The position numbers and the translations under genes were made by a program. A DNA stretch of 64,000 bases from Fragum whitleyi (Eukaryota; Mollusca; Bivalvia; Cardiida; Cardiidae), in NCBI GenBank assembly GCA_948146395.1, contig OX411543.1, positions 72,716,948-72,780,947 of the forward strand, given 5' to 3'. The notes under the pieces are model-generated. The model searched no databases and was not told where the DNA came from. It was given only the letters and a program-made list of their open reading frames with translations. Position 1 is the stretch's first letter, and each line of letters opens with the position of its first letter. This document shows positions 1 through 10,844 of the stretch, piece by piece.

Positions 1-460
1 TAAAATTGAATTAACACTTATCCTGGTGAATTATGTTTTACACAAATTGTCAAAATTTCAGACATTTGAACCAATTTTGTACATGTTTTTTGCATTAATA
101 ATTAAGTAGAAAGCAAGCAGCACAGGCTGATGTCTGTCTTCAAAAGCTTTGTTTACAGCATTTTGTGTCAGGAAAAGGGGATATAACTAAATATTATCGG
201 CGTGCATAATTACAATAATTGAGGTTATCGAAGCTTGTTGTATCTCAAATTAATTCCGCAAAAAAGAAACAATAATTTCTTTAATTACTTCACATGAAGT
301 AATTTTCATCTACAGAAAAGATGCATTTGCTCAAAGAGCATTTTCTGCTTGAGACGGGCGAGCGAAAGGGAGGTTATTCCTCAGAGTCAACACTAAATTC
401 ATTTCCAATGTATATCTCGTCAAGAGTACTATTGTAATTGAGTTTTTTTAGAATGCTAGA

Positions 461-650
461 ATACATAGAAGATAATCGTTTGTTTCTATATATGATCGAT
501 TGGTGTCTTTCCAATGCTCACACGGTTAAAATATAGCTTTTGTTGTTCACGAAATGAAATATAAATCGTTCCTACGCGAAAAACAAACGATTATTCTATT
601 TCTTTAATCTAAAAATGAGACAAAATGTGACCATTTTGGAACCATTTTTT
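461..650. repeat. Dispersed palindromic repeat, family A (short copy)
   Basis: This stretch matches the longer copies at 3170-3600, 49490 and 50206. It shares the block AATCGTTTGTTTC, the block GCTTTTGTTGTTCACGAAAT and the closing AAACAAACGATTATTCTATT. The two outer blocks are inverted relative to each other, as in a MITE. No coding sequence is seen from 1 to 460 or from 650 to 763. Confidence 0.6.
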
Positions 651-763
651 CTTAAAGTGTGTCATTTACACATTATAGTGCACATGAACGTCTTTGATAA
701 TTTAACCGATTAGGCTACGATTCAAGAGCAATTTAGTTTTTCTGGAAAGTAAGCAGGAATCAG

Positions 764-991
764 GGACCCGTTTTACTAATCATCAATCGTAAGTCAAAAT
801 CACAAATCGTACCTGGTGTTTTCATCCCTTGTTAGATTCTGCCTTGCAATATCTCATTGGAATCGTCCTTAGAGGGCGATTCCAATGAGATGATGCATGG
901 CAGAATTCCATATTTAGTTACTATTGTAGGAGCAACTTTAATTTTTGACTTACGCAAAAAATGATCGTAAGATGTTTAGTAAAACTGGCCC
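764..991. repeat. Palindromic MITE, family C
   Basis: The ends are inverted copies around GTTTTACTAA...TTAGTAAAAC with GTAAG/CTTAC just inside. The centre is a hairpin on ATCTCATTGGAATCG and CGATTCCAATGAGAT. Other copies lie at 9668-9902, 34812-35062 and 52798-53037, which proves it is dispersed. It has no ORF. Confidence 0.7.
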
Positions 992-1424
992 ATGGAGAGG
1001 TTCATCTCAGAAGGTCCCCCATGCCATTCATAACTGTTACTCAGATACCTTTAGCTTTTTTCTGCACCAAATATTAAAATACGATATGGTAATTCATAGA
1101 GCCACAACTAACATTCACCAGTGATATCCAAACTAACAATACAAACTTGTAAAGGCAAGATAATCTGCGGAGGTATTTAACTTTTACTCTGTAGTTAATA
1201 GTCGAAAATGTCGTTCGACCTTTTGTCGTAGTAGGCGAAATGTCCATTCGACATAATTTCATTCCACGAAATGTCGTATCGACGAAGTGTCGTGCACCGA
1301 TAAAATGGATTGCCATTGTTTTATAGTCGTGGTAAGCATATTTAGGAGCGTAGCTTTCTGAAGTTACAGTGAACAAAAGTAGAAGGAAAATGGTTCGTCA
1401 TACTGTCTGTCTGTATTACTGTTT

Positions 1425-1522
1425 CTGTCTGTCTCCTCTCTCGCTCTCTCTGCCTTTCTCTCTTTCTTTCTCTCTGTCTCTCTCTCTCCCTCCTTCTCTA
1501 TCTCTCCTTCTCTCACACACAC
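1425..1522. repeat. (CT)n microsatellite ending in (CA)n
   Basis: Long pyrimidine tract of CTCTCT, interrupted by CTTT and CCCT, followed by a short CACACA run. The Ser/Leu-rich and Arg/Glu-rich open frames across it are artefacts of the repeat. Confidence 0.9.
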
Positions 1523-1751
1523 GATTACTACGCATCAACATTTTTGCGCACAGGTTGCTACACCATAGATACGTGCGAAAATTTAGGCTGCGTGATCGAC
1601 ACATACAGGTCAAAGAGGATCTTATTAGTCTGGATATTCAATCATTTTGTCCGGAACTATTTACGAGTAGTTGATCGATTGTTTCGTGCTTGCATCCCTG
1701 ACAAGATAGAACTTCCCCGGAAATAAAACACACACGGGACTTTCCGTATGT

Positions 1752-1910
1752 TTAAGGTAGTGGACCCGTAATAGTTCCGTAATGTTTCGGCGGCAATGAA
1801 CTCTAACAGTGTTAACCGACGTTTCATAATGATTTCATGAGGAAACCTCGGTCAGCATTGTTAAAATCATGAGTCCCAAAATGTTGATGTTAACGGGTAC
1901 ACAACCTTAA
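1752..1910. repeat. Palindromic MITE, family B
   Basis: The ends read TTAAGGTAGTGGACCCGTAA and, inverted, ACGGGTACACAACCTTAA. The centre is an inverted pair on GTTAACCGACGTTTC and GAAACCTCGGTCAGC. Four more copies are at 9443-9588, 10443-10583, 10581-10744 and 13801-13910. Confidence 0.65.
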
Positions 1911-2099
1911 TTCTATTACACCAAACACTCCAAAAAACGTTACAATTTCATTAATGAACACGCTTCAGAATAGGCAAAACACTTATTTTCTAACTAATCA
2001 AGTTATCCTATCACAATGTTGAACGTACTGTGTGGTCACGGTACTTTTGCTTTAAGCCTGTTGCATCATAGGGCCTACAAGTGCATTATTTCGCTTCAG

Positions 2100-2289
2100 G
2101 ACATTCCAACTTGCTCCTCCCAGAATAAATTATGTGACGTTTCCTTTGAGGTAAAGACAGAGGAGTCGGGACCAAACCCAATAGCTTTACCCAGTAACAT
2201 TCCAATGTGTCGATGTCCGGGTTCCAGAACGTGTCCGAATTCTAGGCATGACCCGGCGCGTGTGTTTTATCAAGAAATGACGTCACCAG
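2100..2289 (+). CDS. Argos/giant-lens-like secreted protein, exon with cysteine module 1
   Basis: First visible exon of a cysteine-rich gene whose other exons are 2937-3151 and 6162-6359. It follows the acceptor TTCGCTTCAG and ends at an excellent donor CCAG/GTACGT, leaving phase 1. The 63 codons hold C-x6-C, then a CRCP motif, then TCP. This is the order in module 1 of Argos (giant-lens), the secreted inhibitor of EGF-receptor ligands described in Drosophila. The next exon joins in frame with a split glycine codon. The signal-peptide exon is not visible upstream; it may lie in 1-2099 or outside the window. Family assignment comes from motif order only, so another secreted small-module protein is possible. 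The open frame runs past the donor to 2333, but that tail is intronic. Confidence 0.6.
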
Positions 2290-2477
2290 GTACGTTCTTT
2301 GAATTTTTTAATCGAGTGTGCAAAACGAATTGATCAATTTGTTGTAAATAAATAAATAAACATGCACTTTGTACATGCAATTCGTATTGAAATATATGAG
2401 TAACTTGGTTAAATTCAACGTTGATTGTGATTTAAATATACGGTTTGAAGTTTGACTACAGTTCAAAGTAATCTAAA

Positions 2478-2836
2478 TAGAGGATATTGAATGACTGGTC
2501 ATGAAATACTGAATTTATTAAACGAGTCATCTATAAACAGATAAAAACGAGGCTGCGTCGAGTTTTATGTTTTAGATGGCGAGTTTAATAAATTCTGTGT
2601 TTAATGAGAACGAATTCTATATTCTATTCATAATATGACCCGAATTGTGGCGAAAAAAATGTCAAAATTATTGAAATTCAACATTTCAATTTTCCGCGAA
2701 ATTTATAACGCTGTTCAAAATAGCGTTGCTATCCGTTTATAGCTCATTTGCATAGTTTTTCCACTAGTGTAATAAACACTAGTGTAAAATAAAAAAATAT
2801 TCAACGGGTTATTTCACTCTCGCGACGTAGGTCATA
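2478..2836. repeat. Dispersed repeat, family G, inside intron 1
   Basis: Contains the pair CAGATAAAAAC and GTTTTATG flanking GAGGCTGCGTCGA, then AATATTCAACGGGTTATTTCACTC at its end. The same order recurs at 11098-11505 and, inverted, at 18908-19320. Non-coding, MITE-like. Confidence 0.6.
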
Positions 2837-2936
2837 TTATAAATAAGATTTAAACACTCACGTTTTTTTAAAAGATGTTCGTTCTTAAGTAACTGATTAA
2901 TAGGTACATGATTTTTGTTGATATATTTTGTTTCAG

Positions 2937-3151
2937 GAATGACCATAAATACGAAACTTAGTTTTTGTGATGAAACTTCTTTGCCCAAGAGATTGTGTAA
3001 AGCAGGTGAGGTGGCCATTACACTTCGCGGCTTTGGTCCCATCTTTACGCAAGTTGTTGGAAGAGTTAATTGTATATGCAGGGAACCACTGGTGCTTCGA
3101 AAAGCTTATCCTTTCGGAATGCTTTCAGAACGACAGTACACATGTGGACAG
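2937..3151 (+). CDS. Argos/giant-lens-like secreted protein, exon with cysteine module 2
   Basis: Internal exon bounded by the acceptor TTTTGTTTCAG and the donor GGACAG/GTAAAT. It is 215 nt: two bases complete the split glycine codon from exon 1, then 71 codons follow and the exon ends in phase 0. It encodes five cysteines in the pattern C-x8-C ... C-x-C ... C, with the C-x-C written NCICRE. In Argos the second module likewise has a paired cysteine start, a C-x-C and a late aromatic-plus-cysteine segment, here QYTCG. The frame agreement across both introns and the regular module spacing support a genuine gene. No stop or frameshift lies in the spliced frame. Confidence 0.62.
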
Positions 3152-3169
3152 GTAAATATAATTCAGAAT

Positions 3170-3600
3170 TACATAGAGGATAATCGTTTGTTTCAGTGTA
3201 AGATCGATTTATATTTCATAGAGTGAACAACAAAAGCTTTATTTTCACGAGTGGCAGAGCCACGAGTGAAAATATTGCTTTTGTTGTTCACGAAATGAAA
3301 TATTAATCGATCTTACACGAAAAACAAACGATTATTCTATTTCTTTAATGCAAAAATGCGACAAAATGTGACAATTCTAGGACATATTTTCGTAACGCGC
3401 GTCATTTTGCGCGTGATTACTATGCAAATTTCATTTTGACGTCACTTATTTCGCCCCGCATAGATGACGTCAGATAGGATGAAATGCACAAAAGCAGGGT
3501 ATAAGTTTTTGATAATTTCACTGCTTTTGCGGTGAGATTATCAAGTGATAATCTACCGTTATTTCTCGATAAACCACCGAAAAACATTAAAGAAATTTAA
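3170..3600. repeat. Palindromic repeat, family A (long copy), intron 2
   Basis: The inverted arms centre on CACGAGTGGCAGAGCCACGAGTG. The outer blocks AATCGTTTGTTTC and AAACAAACGATT close the arms. A tail containing two TGACGTCA-like sites and a repeated GATTATCAAGTGATAATC-type palindrome follows. It is nearly identical to the first ~430 bp of the tandem units at 49490-50920. Confidence 0.7.
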
Positions 3601-3610
3601 ATATTGCTTT

Positions 3611-4590
3611 TTAGCTCACTCGGGACGAAAGTCTCGGAAGAGCTATTGTCATACGCTCGGATTTCGGTGTCGGCATCAGCGTTTGGTTGAAGTTTTTTTT
3701 TATTTCTATCAATATTCATCCTAAAGGCTTTATACTTCACAGAAACACTTTTTAGGGTATTGGCTTTCATTTTAGAGAGGTATCCTTGTCAAAATGACCT
3801 TGGGACAGTAACCTTGACCCTTTTGAAAAAAATCTATCACCAACACTTTAACCGAAAAACTCCATATACATACTCACTAGGTGATAGGCTTTCACCTTTT
3901 GGCTCCTTGACATTTTGACTTTGACCTCGACCTTTTATGGACTTAGAAAATCTTTTACAAAAAAAAGCATGCTTATATTTTCTGATTTCTTTTACCTAGG
4001 GACATCTCAACCTCATGCACTCACCAGATAATAGGCTTTCACCCTTTCAGCAGTTACAAAGGTCCTTGATTATTTGACCTTGATCTACAATGGACTTGAA
4101 CAAATAATAAAAAAAATAACCTTGCTTATATTTTTTGAGTGATTCTACCTATGTCTATCATACTTAATATCCTTACTCAACAGGTAGAATAAGCTTTCTC
4201 TTGTGATCAAGTCCCTTATGTTTGTGACATTGACCTTGACTTTTGAAACTTTGGCATATTGCTTAAAACTTATATCTTTTTAATGCTTGCAGCCAGGAAA
4301 ATTTATACTTCATAAACGTACTGATTACATTATCAACCTTATATTTCATAAAATGAAATTACATGAGCTACTTAATCAGGCTGTAGGCTTTCACTTTACC
4401 TAGCCTTTTTACGCACTTGAAACAAAATTTTTTATAATTCTTTCTAACATCTAAATCAGACTGATGTAGACCATGGACTTTTACGTTGAAAAAAAAATGA
4501 CCTTAAACTTTGATTGTTGGTCAAGTGCTGTTTGTGACAAGCAGCAGTTAGGGCGAGCTACTTTGTCCGCGGACAAGCTCTTGCTATAAT
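3611..4590. repeat. Dispersed non-coding repeat with CTTGACCTT-rich body
   Basis: Begins TTAGCTCACTCGGGACGAAAG and ends GCGAGCTACTTTGTCCGCGG. The body repeats CCTTGACCTTT, CACC and AGGCTTTCAC in staggered ~120-150 bp steps. This looks like a non-autonomous element. I see no coding capacity. Confidence 0.5.
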
Positions 4591-4931
4591 ACCAATAGCC
4601 TGCCTTGATATAAGAACGCACCCTGAACGAAGGGATGGTAATTATTCATAACCTTAAATAAAGTTTTATCTAAGCTTTGTCCATCAACACTCCGATTGGC
4701 TTAAATTTAGTTTTGTACCTTCATTATCAACTTTAGGTACGCAGCTATTTTCCGAGCTTGCAATAAACAAAATAAATGGATAAATGAAAAAAAAAACTAT
4801 TCCAAAACGAATCAGTCTGTTACTGGTTGAAGCTTGCTAACATTAAGTTAAAAGAAATGTAGAGAAAATTTGTATAATTCATGTAGAAATGAAACTAAAG
4901 ACCACATAAAATTTCAGTTTGAAAAGGCTTC

Positions 4932-5130
4932 GCGTAATTATACCCCACCTACAAAGTAGAGGGGACAAATTGGTTTCAACATGTCTGTGTGACTGTCTGT
5001 CCGTGTGTTCGTTTTCGTCCGTCCATAGACTTTTTTTTGTTTCCGGACTCATACTTCTAAAAACCAAGTGACTCGAATCATCAAACTGTATACAATTGTT
5101 GCCCATGGCCCGAGGGAGTTCCCTATCGTT
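4932..5130. repeat. Dispersed repeat with CTGTCTGTCCGTGTG block
   Basis: Begins TTATACCCCACCTACAAAG, then GAGGGGACAAATTGGTTTCA and a TGTCTGTGTGACTGTCTGTCC run. From general knowledge this is a frequent repeat type in bivalve genomes, which contributes to the organism guess. Confidence 0.45.
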
Positions 5131-5211
5131 TTTAGGTATCGAAGGTTAACCCTTTGCTGTTTAATCCCCGCATTTTACGTGTCTGTGATTTTATGATTGA
5201 GAAAACATTGT

Positions 5212-5655
5212 GAAAAAAGGAAGAAATTGCTTCTGGCAAGCAATTTCTTCTTTTTCCACACTATTTCTAACCTACAGAATAGTCATTTTTCAAATTAAAT
5301 CCACTTTAAATTTTCGTCTGCAAAACCTTTGAATTTGGACAGGTCCAAAATTTTGTAAAACAGGAATGGGTTAAGGTCAATGTCACAACTGAACTTTGTC
5401 CGAAAACCGTTCCTTGGCATATAAGTTCTATAGCATTCGTAACATCACTCGGCCATTTCCGTAAACTGCAACAGACCTCGGATGTATGTAAAGCGGATGG
5501 GTATGTAACAAAACCATGCATTTTGTTAGGCGGAGACAGTGCAAGAAAAACGAGCACTGTAGATTTATATCTTTTACAGTAAATAACGGCTGAAAAATCT
5601 TAATTTTTGAGAACGACGAATCATTCTCAAAAAAAATAAGATTTTTTCAGCCGTT
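5212..5655. repeat. Two intronic hairpins
   Basis: 5212-5262 folds on GGAAGAAATTGCTT and AAGCAATTTCTTC with a 5-nt loop. 5584-5655 folds on AACGGCTGAAAAATCTTA and TAAGATTTTTTCAGCCGTT around a TTTTGAGAA/TTCTCAAAA inner stem. Between them lies unremarkable intron sequence. Confidence 0.6.
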
Positions 5656-5689
5656 ACTTTTAAATCTAAAGATATTTACATAAGGATAC

Positions 5690-5890
5690 AATGGTTTCAC
5701 GCCAGTGACTTGAACGAGTAGCGTTGGCGACGTCGAATGTTTTCACTCAAAGTTTCAAGTGTTTACGCCATTTTAACTGACGTCATCGAGTTTGTCCAAG
5801 GTTTTCCCGTAATTTTTAAAAATAGTCCGTCTACGTACATCCGAGGTTGATCGTGAGATTGGCCGAGTGGTGTTCCGAAAGAGTTCTATA
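5690..5890 (+). repeat. Dispersed repeat, family I
   Basis: Carries GTTTTCACTCAAAGTTTCAAG, then GACGTCATCGAGTTTGTCCAAG, then GATCGTGAGATTGGCCGAG. Inverted copies lie at 34142-34440 and 34530-34740. The short open frames in those copies are by-products of the repeat. Confidence 0.55.
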
Positions 5891-6161
5891 GATAACTTCC
5901 TATTACTTCAAGAACCTGTTAGACGCTTACAATTTGAATTAAGTCAGTGAAATCGCGATTGTTCTCTATCCAAATTTATTTTGTATAACGTTGTTGATTC
6001 TATATTTTTCAGTGGATTTGGGCGTTTTTGAATGGTTTGAGTGAGCGTTTGCAATGAATGAATGGAGTGCTGAGTGAGCGATTCAGAATGATTTTGATTG
6101 AGGCGAATGTCAATTTCACGATGTAACTAACTGTAACTTGGATCAAATTATTTTTTTACAG

Positions 6162-6359
6162 AAAACCTGTAGAGTGAACAGTAGTGCCCGGCCAGTCTGC
6201 GAGACGGTGATTCCTACAAAATATGGCATGGATAAAATATCCGAGATACCCTGCCGCTGTCCGAATGATTTCTTCTGTGATGTTAGTGGGGTGGGGCTAG
6301 AAAGACTGAATAGGCGGACCGAATTTTATTGTGAGCCAATCAGAAATTGGAAAAAATAA
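6162..6359 (+). CDS. Argos/giant-lens-like secreted protein, last coding exon (module 3)
   Basis: Terminal exon after the acceptor TTTTTTTACAG. It starts in phase 0, matching the end of exon 2, and runs 65 codons to TAA at 6357-6359. It has six cysteines: C-x8-C near the start, a CRCP motif, then FC and a final FYC. The CRCP-centred layout repeats module 1 and matches module 3 of Argos-type proteins. An AATAAA overlaps the stop codon at 6355-6360, so the 3' UTR could be extremely short, although a later polyadenylation site is equally possible. The ~3-kb intron before it is filled with repeats. The spliced open frame is continuous over all three exons (about 200 residues). The product is probably secreted and binds an extracellular ligand. 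That role is inferred from family resemblance only. Confidence 0.62.
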   Translation, partial: KTCRVNSSARPVCETVIPTKYGMDKISEIPCRCPNDFFCDVSGVGLERLNRRTEFYCEPIRNWKK

Positions 6360-6418
6360 AAACGCATACAACACACCATATACAGAGTAATTCAGCATTA
6401 TTCTGCGTAATAAATGAA

Positions 6419-6774
6419 CTGGCAGGGCGGGGCTAAACTGTGACGTAATTTGGCGAGTTTACTTTTCAATTGTTCGGGGTTTTTTTTCAAATTTTAGTTG
6501 GTAATCAATGTTAACGCGTGTAAATAACTGTATCCTAAAATCTAAACGATTCACGTGCTTTGAGAGAGTGAACACATTTCATCCTTTGGTTACCAATACC
6601 TCGTAACTTCAGCTTGATTAAGCTGAAGTTACGAGGATTTGGTTACCAATCCACGATTTAAGGTCTCAAGTTATTTATGTCGACTCTCTTAGGAAGTAGG
6701 TTATTTTTTAGATAAAAGCTGATTTCCCTTAACCTTAAGTGCAACGACCCGTTACTTAGGCCCCGCCCTGCCAG
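6419..6774. repeat. MITE, family D, with TIR CTGGCAGGGCGGGGC
   Basis: The ends CTGGCAGGGCGGGGC and GCCCCGCCCTGCCAG are perfect inverted repeats. The centre is a 38-nt perfect palindrome built on CCTCGTAACTTCAGCTTGA. A close inverted copy is at 31863-32213 and a diverged one at 8593-8960. The three copies share outer flanks such as AATAAATGAA and GGCATTAAT, so the true ends may lie slightly further out. Confidence 0.75.
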
Positions 6775-8592
6775 GGCATTAATCAAGGATAAAACTTTTC
6801 ATCTGCCTTGTGTTCAGGATGTAAAAGCGTTTCGCGAGCGCTTTGAGATGATATCCCGCTTTGCACGGCTCAAGTTTATATTGTCGGTAAACTATAAAAG
6901 TGACTATACATATATACCCTTCAAAAACAGTTCTTTGACATTTGATCTATATGCAGATATTAATTTCGACATAAATATCTATATGTATGAGCAAAATCAA
7001 TCAATATAGGTGAAGTCAATGCATCTACACACTGTATTAAAACAAAATAACCTTTTTTGATCAAAGGTTTGTAACAGAGACTTTGATTAAGGACGTTACG
7101 TCGCACGTGTCTTATAGTGGCAAACTTGACCTCTCTTATCTGGTTCCACACTTTCTCACCAGAGAGCCTACTTAGACTCGAGACCTAGGTATTCATTTGA
7201 CGTAGTAGTAAGATTGAAAAATCCCAAATATCGTTACGTCATTCGACGTCCTGGACGAACGTTGTCATCCAGCGTCAGTTGGATCTTACTCTATACATAA
7301 CGATGTGAGGCATGTTATATCGGTGCCAGAGGTACACGATAGTCTATCCGGAAACAACAAAATCATTTACAACGGCTTGCCTTATAGAGCCTGCTTTGTG
7401 GCGACCAAAAACTGTATGACGTTGTTCCTCCGATCGCTTGTCATGTTTTCATTACAGGTTTGTGCCTAGACGTTCAATTTCAAAAGCAATCAAGCAATGG
7501 CATTTCATCCACAATACAATGGAGAGCTATCAGGACTATTCAGTTAATCTGGAACTGCACGTGCTGAATGAGAATTCAGATTTTATGTTATTTGACGTTG
7601 ACGTCTCTATCGAGAAACGTTGTCGAGTAACTTATCACGATAACATGCGATATTCTTACATCCTAATTACTATTCACAAATCAATCAAAATTTATCGAAG
7701 TTTTGTACATGAACTCAGAAAAATCGCATGTTTAATCAGTGTCAAAAAAACTTTTTTTGAAAAGTATATTTATAAAAAGCTTATTTACCTTAACCTTACG
7801 TAGGCTCTACTATTTTCTATTAGTTAAGACACTCTACTTGTGGCTTGCTTAATACAAATTGTATTCCCTAAAACCAGAAGGCAGGCGGCTAAGCAATCGG
7901 AATATCGATCAGACTTTCCGTAAATTGGAAAGTACCTTGAACGCAAGTGTAGTAATTTTGGGTATTTCATTTTTCAAGTAATTCGGCTTCTAGTTGTACT
8001 TTGGTCAAAACGCTAGAAGTAAAGCAAATTCCTTTGATGCTTTCTGATCGTCTCTGGAGATCTTTTGGTACGTTATAACTGGAAAGTAAAAGCGCAGTTA
8101 AAAATGTGCAGTAAAACAATGTGTTTCGTTTTCAAATCATAAAATGTCCAGTTTTATCTGTTGTTGACTTTGCTTTTCGCAACGTCATTACAGTATTTTT
8201 ATGACGTCATATCAACCCACGTGCGACATGACGCGCTTACATGGCTGCGATCTTAATATCCCCGAGGTCTATTCCGTAGCATCGCCGAAGGTTGTCGATT
8301 GGGGACTAAGATGTCTTCTGTAGTATCATCACAAATTTAGGGTCTACTCAGCCCTGCGTTTAAGATGGCAAAACGGTGTAAACTGTTTGAAAATTATACA
8401 CCGCTTTGCACGAGCCCTCAATGATCACTTTCAGCTGCTTCTTTTCCGGCATGTTAAATGCAAAGAATCTTCTTTTATCATATATATGAAAAGATGTTTT
8501 CGAATTTTCAGAATACAGATAATTTTTCTTACTAAGCCTAGTAAAGAGCACCAATTTCCAAAAGGCACCCGGTATTATCCACGATTTTTCCC
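6775..8592. other. Intergenic; no gene seen
   Basis: Contains a degenerate copy of a CGCTTTGCACG-type palindromic repeat (6795-6870) and otherwise unremarkable AT-rich sequence. The 121-codon plus-strand frame at 7438-7803 has no recognisable domain, no splice-site support and host-intergenic codon use, so I do not call it. Confidence 0.5.
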
Positions 8593-8960
8593 CTGGTAGG
8601 GCGGAGCCTAAGTAATGGGCTCCGCGATAACATGTGTTTTAATGCACTTAAGGTTAATGGAAATCGGCATAAATTCTTCGTTATTTACTCCTCAAGATAG
8701 TCATAACATAATTAATTTGGGACCGTAAATAGTAGGTTGGTAACCAAAACCTCGAAGCTTCAGCTTGGACAAACTGAACTTACGGAGCTTTAGTAACCCA
8801 ACGATGAAAGGTGTTCACTTTCTCCCAGCACGCGAATCCTGGGTTTTGGATACAGTTACATGTGTATTTGAACGCGATCACCATTATTTCCGACTAACTT
8901 TCCAATGAACCCAATATAATTAAAAGTTAACTCGCCAAATTACGTCACGGCTAAGTTCAT
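8593..8960. repeat. MITE, family D (diverged copy)
   Basis: Starts CTGGTAGGGCGGAGCCTAAG and ends near AATTACGTCACGGCTAAG. The central palindrome is degraded to AGCTTCAGCTTGGACAAACTG. Same family and orientation as the copy at 31863-32213. Confidence 0.6.
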
Positions 8961-9442
8961 TAATAACTCAGAATATCAGAAGAACTCCATTTGTTGTTGT
9001 TGTTTTTATTGATAAAAATAAACTCAATATTTTAAAAGAAATGTCACCAGAATAATAATAAAGAGAATTAACCCACAATTCACGTTCTGTCTAAAAAACA
9101 ACATATGTGATTGTCATACAGAATTTTTTTCTTTTAAATCTTGATTCAGAAAAAAATACTTTCTTCTAACCGGTTTGAACTTGTCTTCTCTTGTATCAGA
9201 GGCAGATGCCTTAACATTTACAACACAATTCTGAGTAATAAGCATGCTTCCAGTAAACTTATAAATCTTCATGCAAATTGGCGGGAATCGCCGATCATCG
9301 GTGATTTCCCTATTTCACTCACAAAAAATAAAAAAAAGTTCCCGGCGAAATTAGCCATGGAATATCATGGGTCCATAAGTATTTTTTCTCTTCTCAAGAA
9401 CATAATTCAATATCCGTATTTAAAAGTTGCGATTATGGAAGT

Positions 9443-9588
9443 GAGCTGGTAATACTTCCGCAACATTTAGGATGTCGTGATCTTTCACAATATTAACCTA
9501 AGTTTCCTAATGAAATCATTAGGAAACCTCGGTTAACATTGTTAAAGTAAAGGACTTCTGAAACGTTCTGGAACTATTACGTGTCCAA
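9443..9588. repeat. Palindromic MITE, family B
   Basis: The centre is a perfect inverted pair GTTTCCTAATGA/TCATTAGGAAAC. The arms carry CTTCCGCAACATTT and GAACTATTACGTG. No ORF. Confidence 0.65.
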
Positions 9589-9667
9589 AACCTAAAGATA
9601 TTCATTGGGTTGCATTGTCTCGCTTGGTCGTCCCTAGAGAATAAACCAAGTTTTTATTCAATGACCA

Positions 9668-9902
9668 GGGGCATGTTTTACTAAGCATCTTACAAAAAAT
9701 ATCGTAAGTCAAAATTCATCAAATTGTACATGGTGTTTTCATTCATTGTTAGATTCCGCCTTGCAGTATCTCATTGGTATCGTTTTTAGAAGACGAATCA
9801 ATTGCGATGATGCATGGCATAACTCGATATATAGTAACTACTGGAGAAGTAACTTTGATTTTTGTCTAGCGCAAAAAATGGTCGTAAGATGCTTAGGCCC
9901 CA
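9668..9902. repeat. Palindromic MITE, family C
   Basis: The outer inverted blocks are TTTTACTAAGCATCTTAC and GTAAGATGCTTAG. The core has TATCTCATTGGTATCG. It lies directly upstream of the minus-strand exon at 10091-10398 without overlapping it. Confidence 0.65.
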
Positions 9903-10090
9903 GGACTATTTACCGGAGTATAGGTCAACATGTTACATCGTAACAAACAAAATTAACAAAACATGTGAAAGAGTTGATGAAGGCTCAAAATGAAGCTGAC
10001 AAGGTTTAACTTACGACAATCCAGCGATATGACAAAGAATGAAGAAAAAAAGTGCAGATAAGGCCCTAAGTTGAAAAATTTTTTTCTAGA

Positions 10091-10398
10091 TTAGCGAAAT
10101 TCGAAACCAAAATCGCAATTTTTAACGAAAAAGGCAACGCAAGCTCCGAGGTTTTCGAAGAAACTGAATTGACCTGGTCGACTTCCGCCATCAGTGTAGT
10201 CTTCGAGCGGGTCGCAGTAGTGATTCAAACAGAAGCCATTGCTTGAATCATAGGAACCGCTGATGCACGTGGGATCTTCACTGCAGTATTCGATACATGA
10301 AGCGAGGTCCGGCCTAATTTCAAATTTCTCTTCGGCGCATATAACATCGATGCCCGTATAAAACTGGTAAGTTGTGTCATAATTATCTGGAGTACAAT
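10091..10398 (-). CDS. Cysteine-rich PAN/apple-like extracellular protein, terminal exon
   Basis: Minus-strand exon after the acceptor ACCAATTCCAG. Two bases complete a phase-1 codon, then 101 codons run to TAA at 10091-10093. The frame contains DCTPD, a central C-x3-C-x5-C block (CIEYCSEDPTC) followed by an FC about 13 residues on, and later AC and NC. The C-x3-C-x5-C ... C pattern is characteristic of PAN/apple modules, which are extracellular protein- or carbohydrate-binding folds. Its phase matches the donor of the exon at 16065-16260, giving an aspartate at the junction before CTP. A third exon at 31112-31157 begins with the same (D)CT motif. I recognise no orthologue. The 104-codon frame on the same strand at 10225-10539 is a shadow. 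Confidence 0.5.
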
Positions 10399-10442
10399 CT
10401 GGAATTGGTTATATTGTGGATAATTTCTTTTCAGGAAGCAGA

Positions 10443-10744
10443 ATCGCAATAGTTCCGCAATGTTATGGTACTTATGATCTTTCACAATGTTTTCCAATGA
10501 AATTTTTTGGAAACAACGTTTGGCACCGTTAAGGTTCATTTTTCTCCGAAATGTTGCGAAACTATTACGGATCGACTATCTTAAGGTAGTGGAACCGTAA
10601 TAGATCCGCAACATTTCAGCACTCATGAACTTTCACAATGTTGACCAAGGTTTCCGAATGAAAATCATTCGGAAACCTCGGTTAACACTGTTGAAGCTCA
10701 TTACTTCATAAATAGTGTGGGCTATTACGGGTCCACTACCTTAA
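10443..10744. repeat. Two adjacent palindromic MITEs, family B
   Basis: A degraded copy (10443-10583) abuts a nearly complete one (10581-10744). The second copy has ends TTAAGGTAGTGGAACCGTAA and ACGGGTCCACTACCTTAA and the core GTTTCCGAATGA/TCATTCGGAAAC. They share the TTAAGGTAGT junction, suggesting insertion of one into the end of the other. Confidence 0.7.
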
Positions 10745-10844
10745 GTGTAAGAGCGATTTACCCTTCATTTTGCCAACAACCAAAGTTAGTTTGCAATGAA
10801 AGGATAAACCTTGAAATGAAAGATGAATCGATATTACTCGAAAA

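Noticed and set aside
1369..1674. Ser/Leu-rich ORF as a signal-peptide exon for the Argos-like gene
   Set aside because: Hydrophobic run comes from the CT microsatellite; no donor in the right phase was seen.
7438..7803. 121-codon plus-strand ORF
   Set aside because: No domain, no promoter or splice support, composition like surrounding intergenic DNA.
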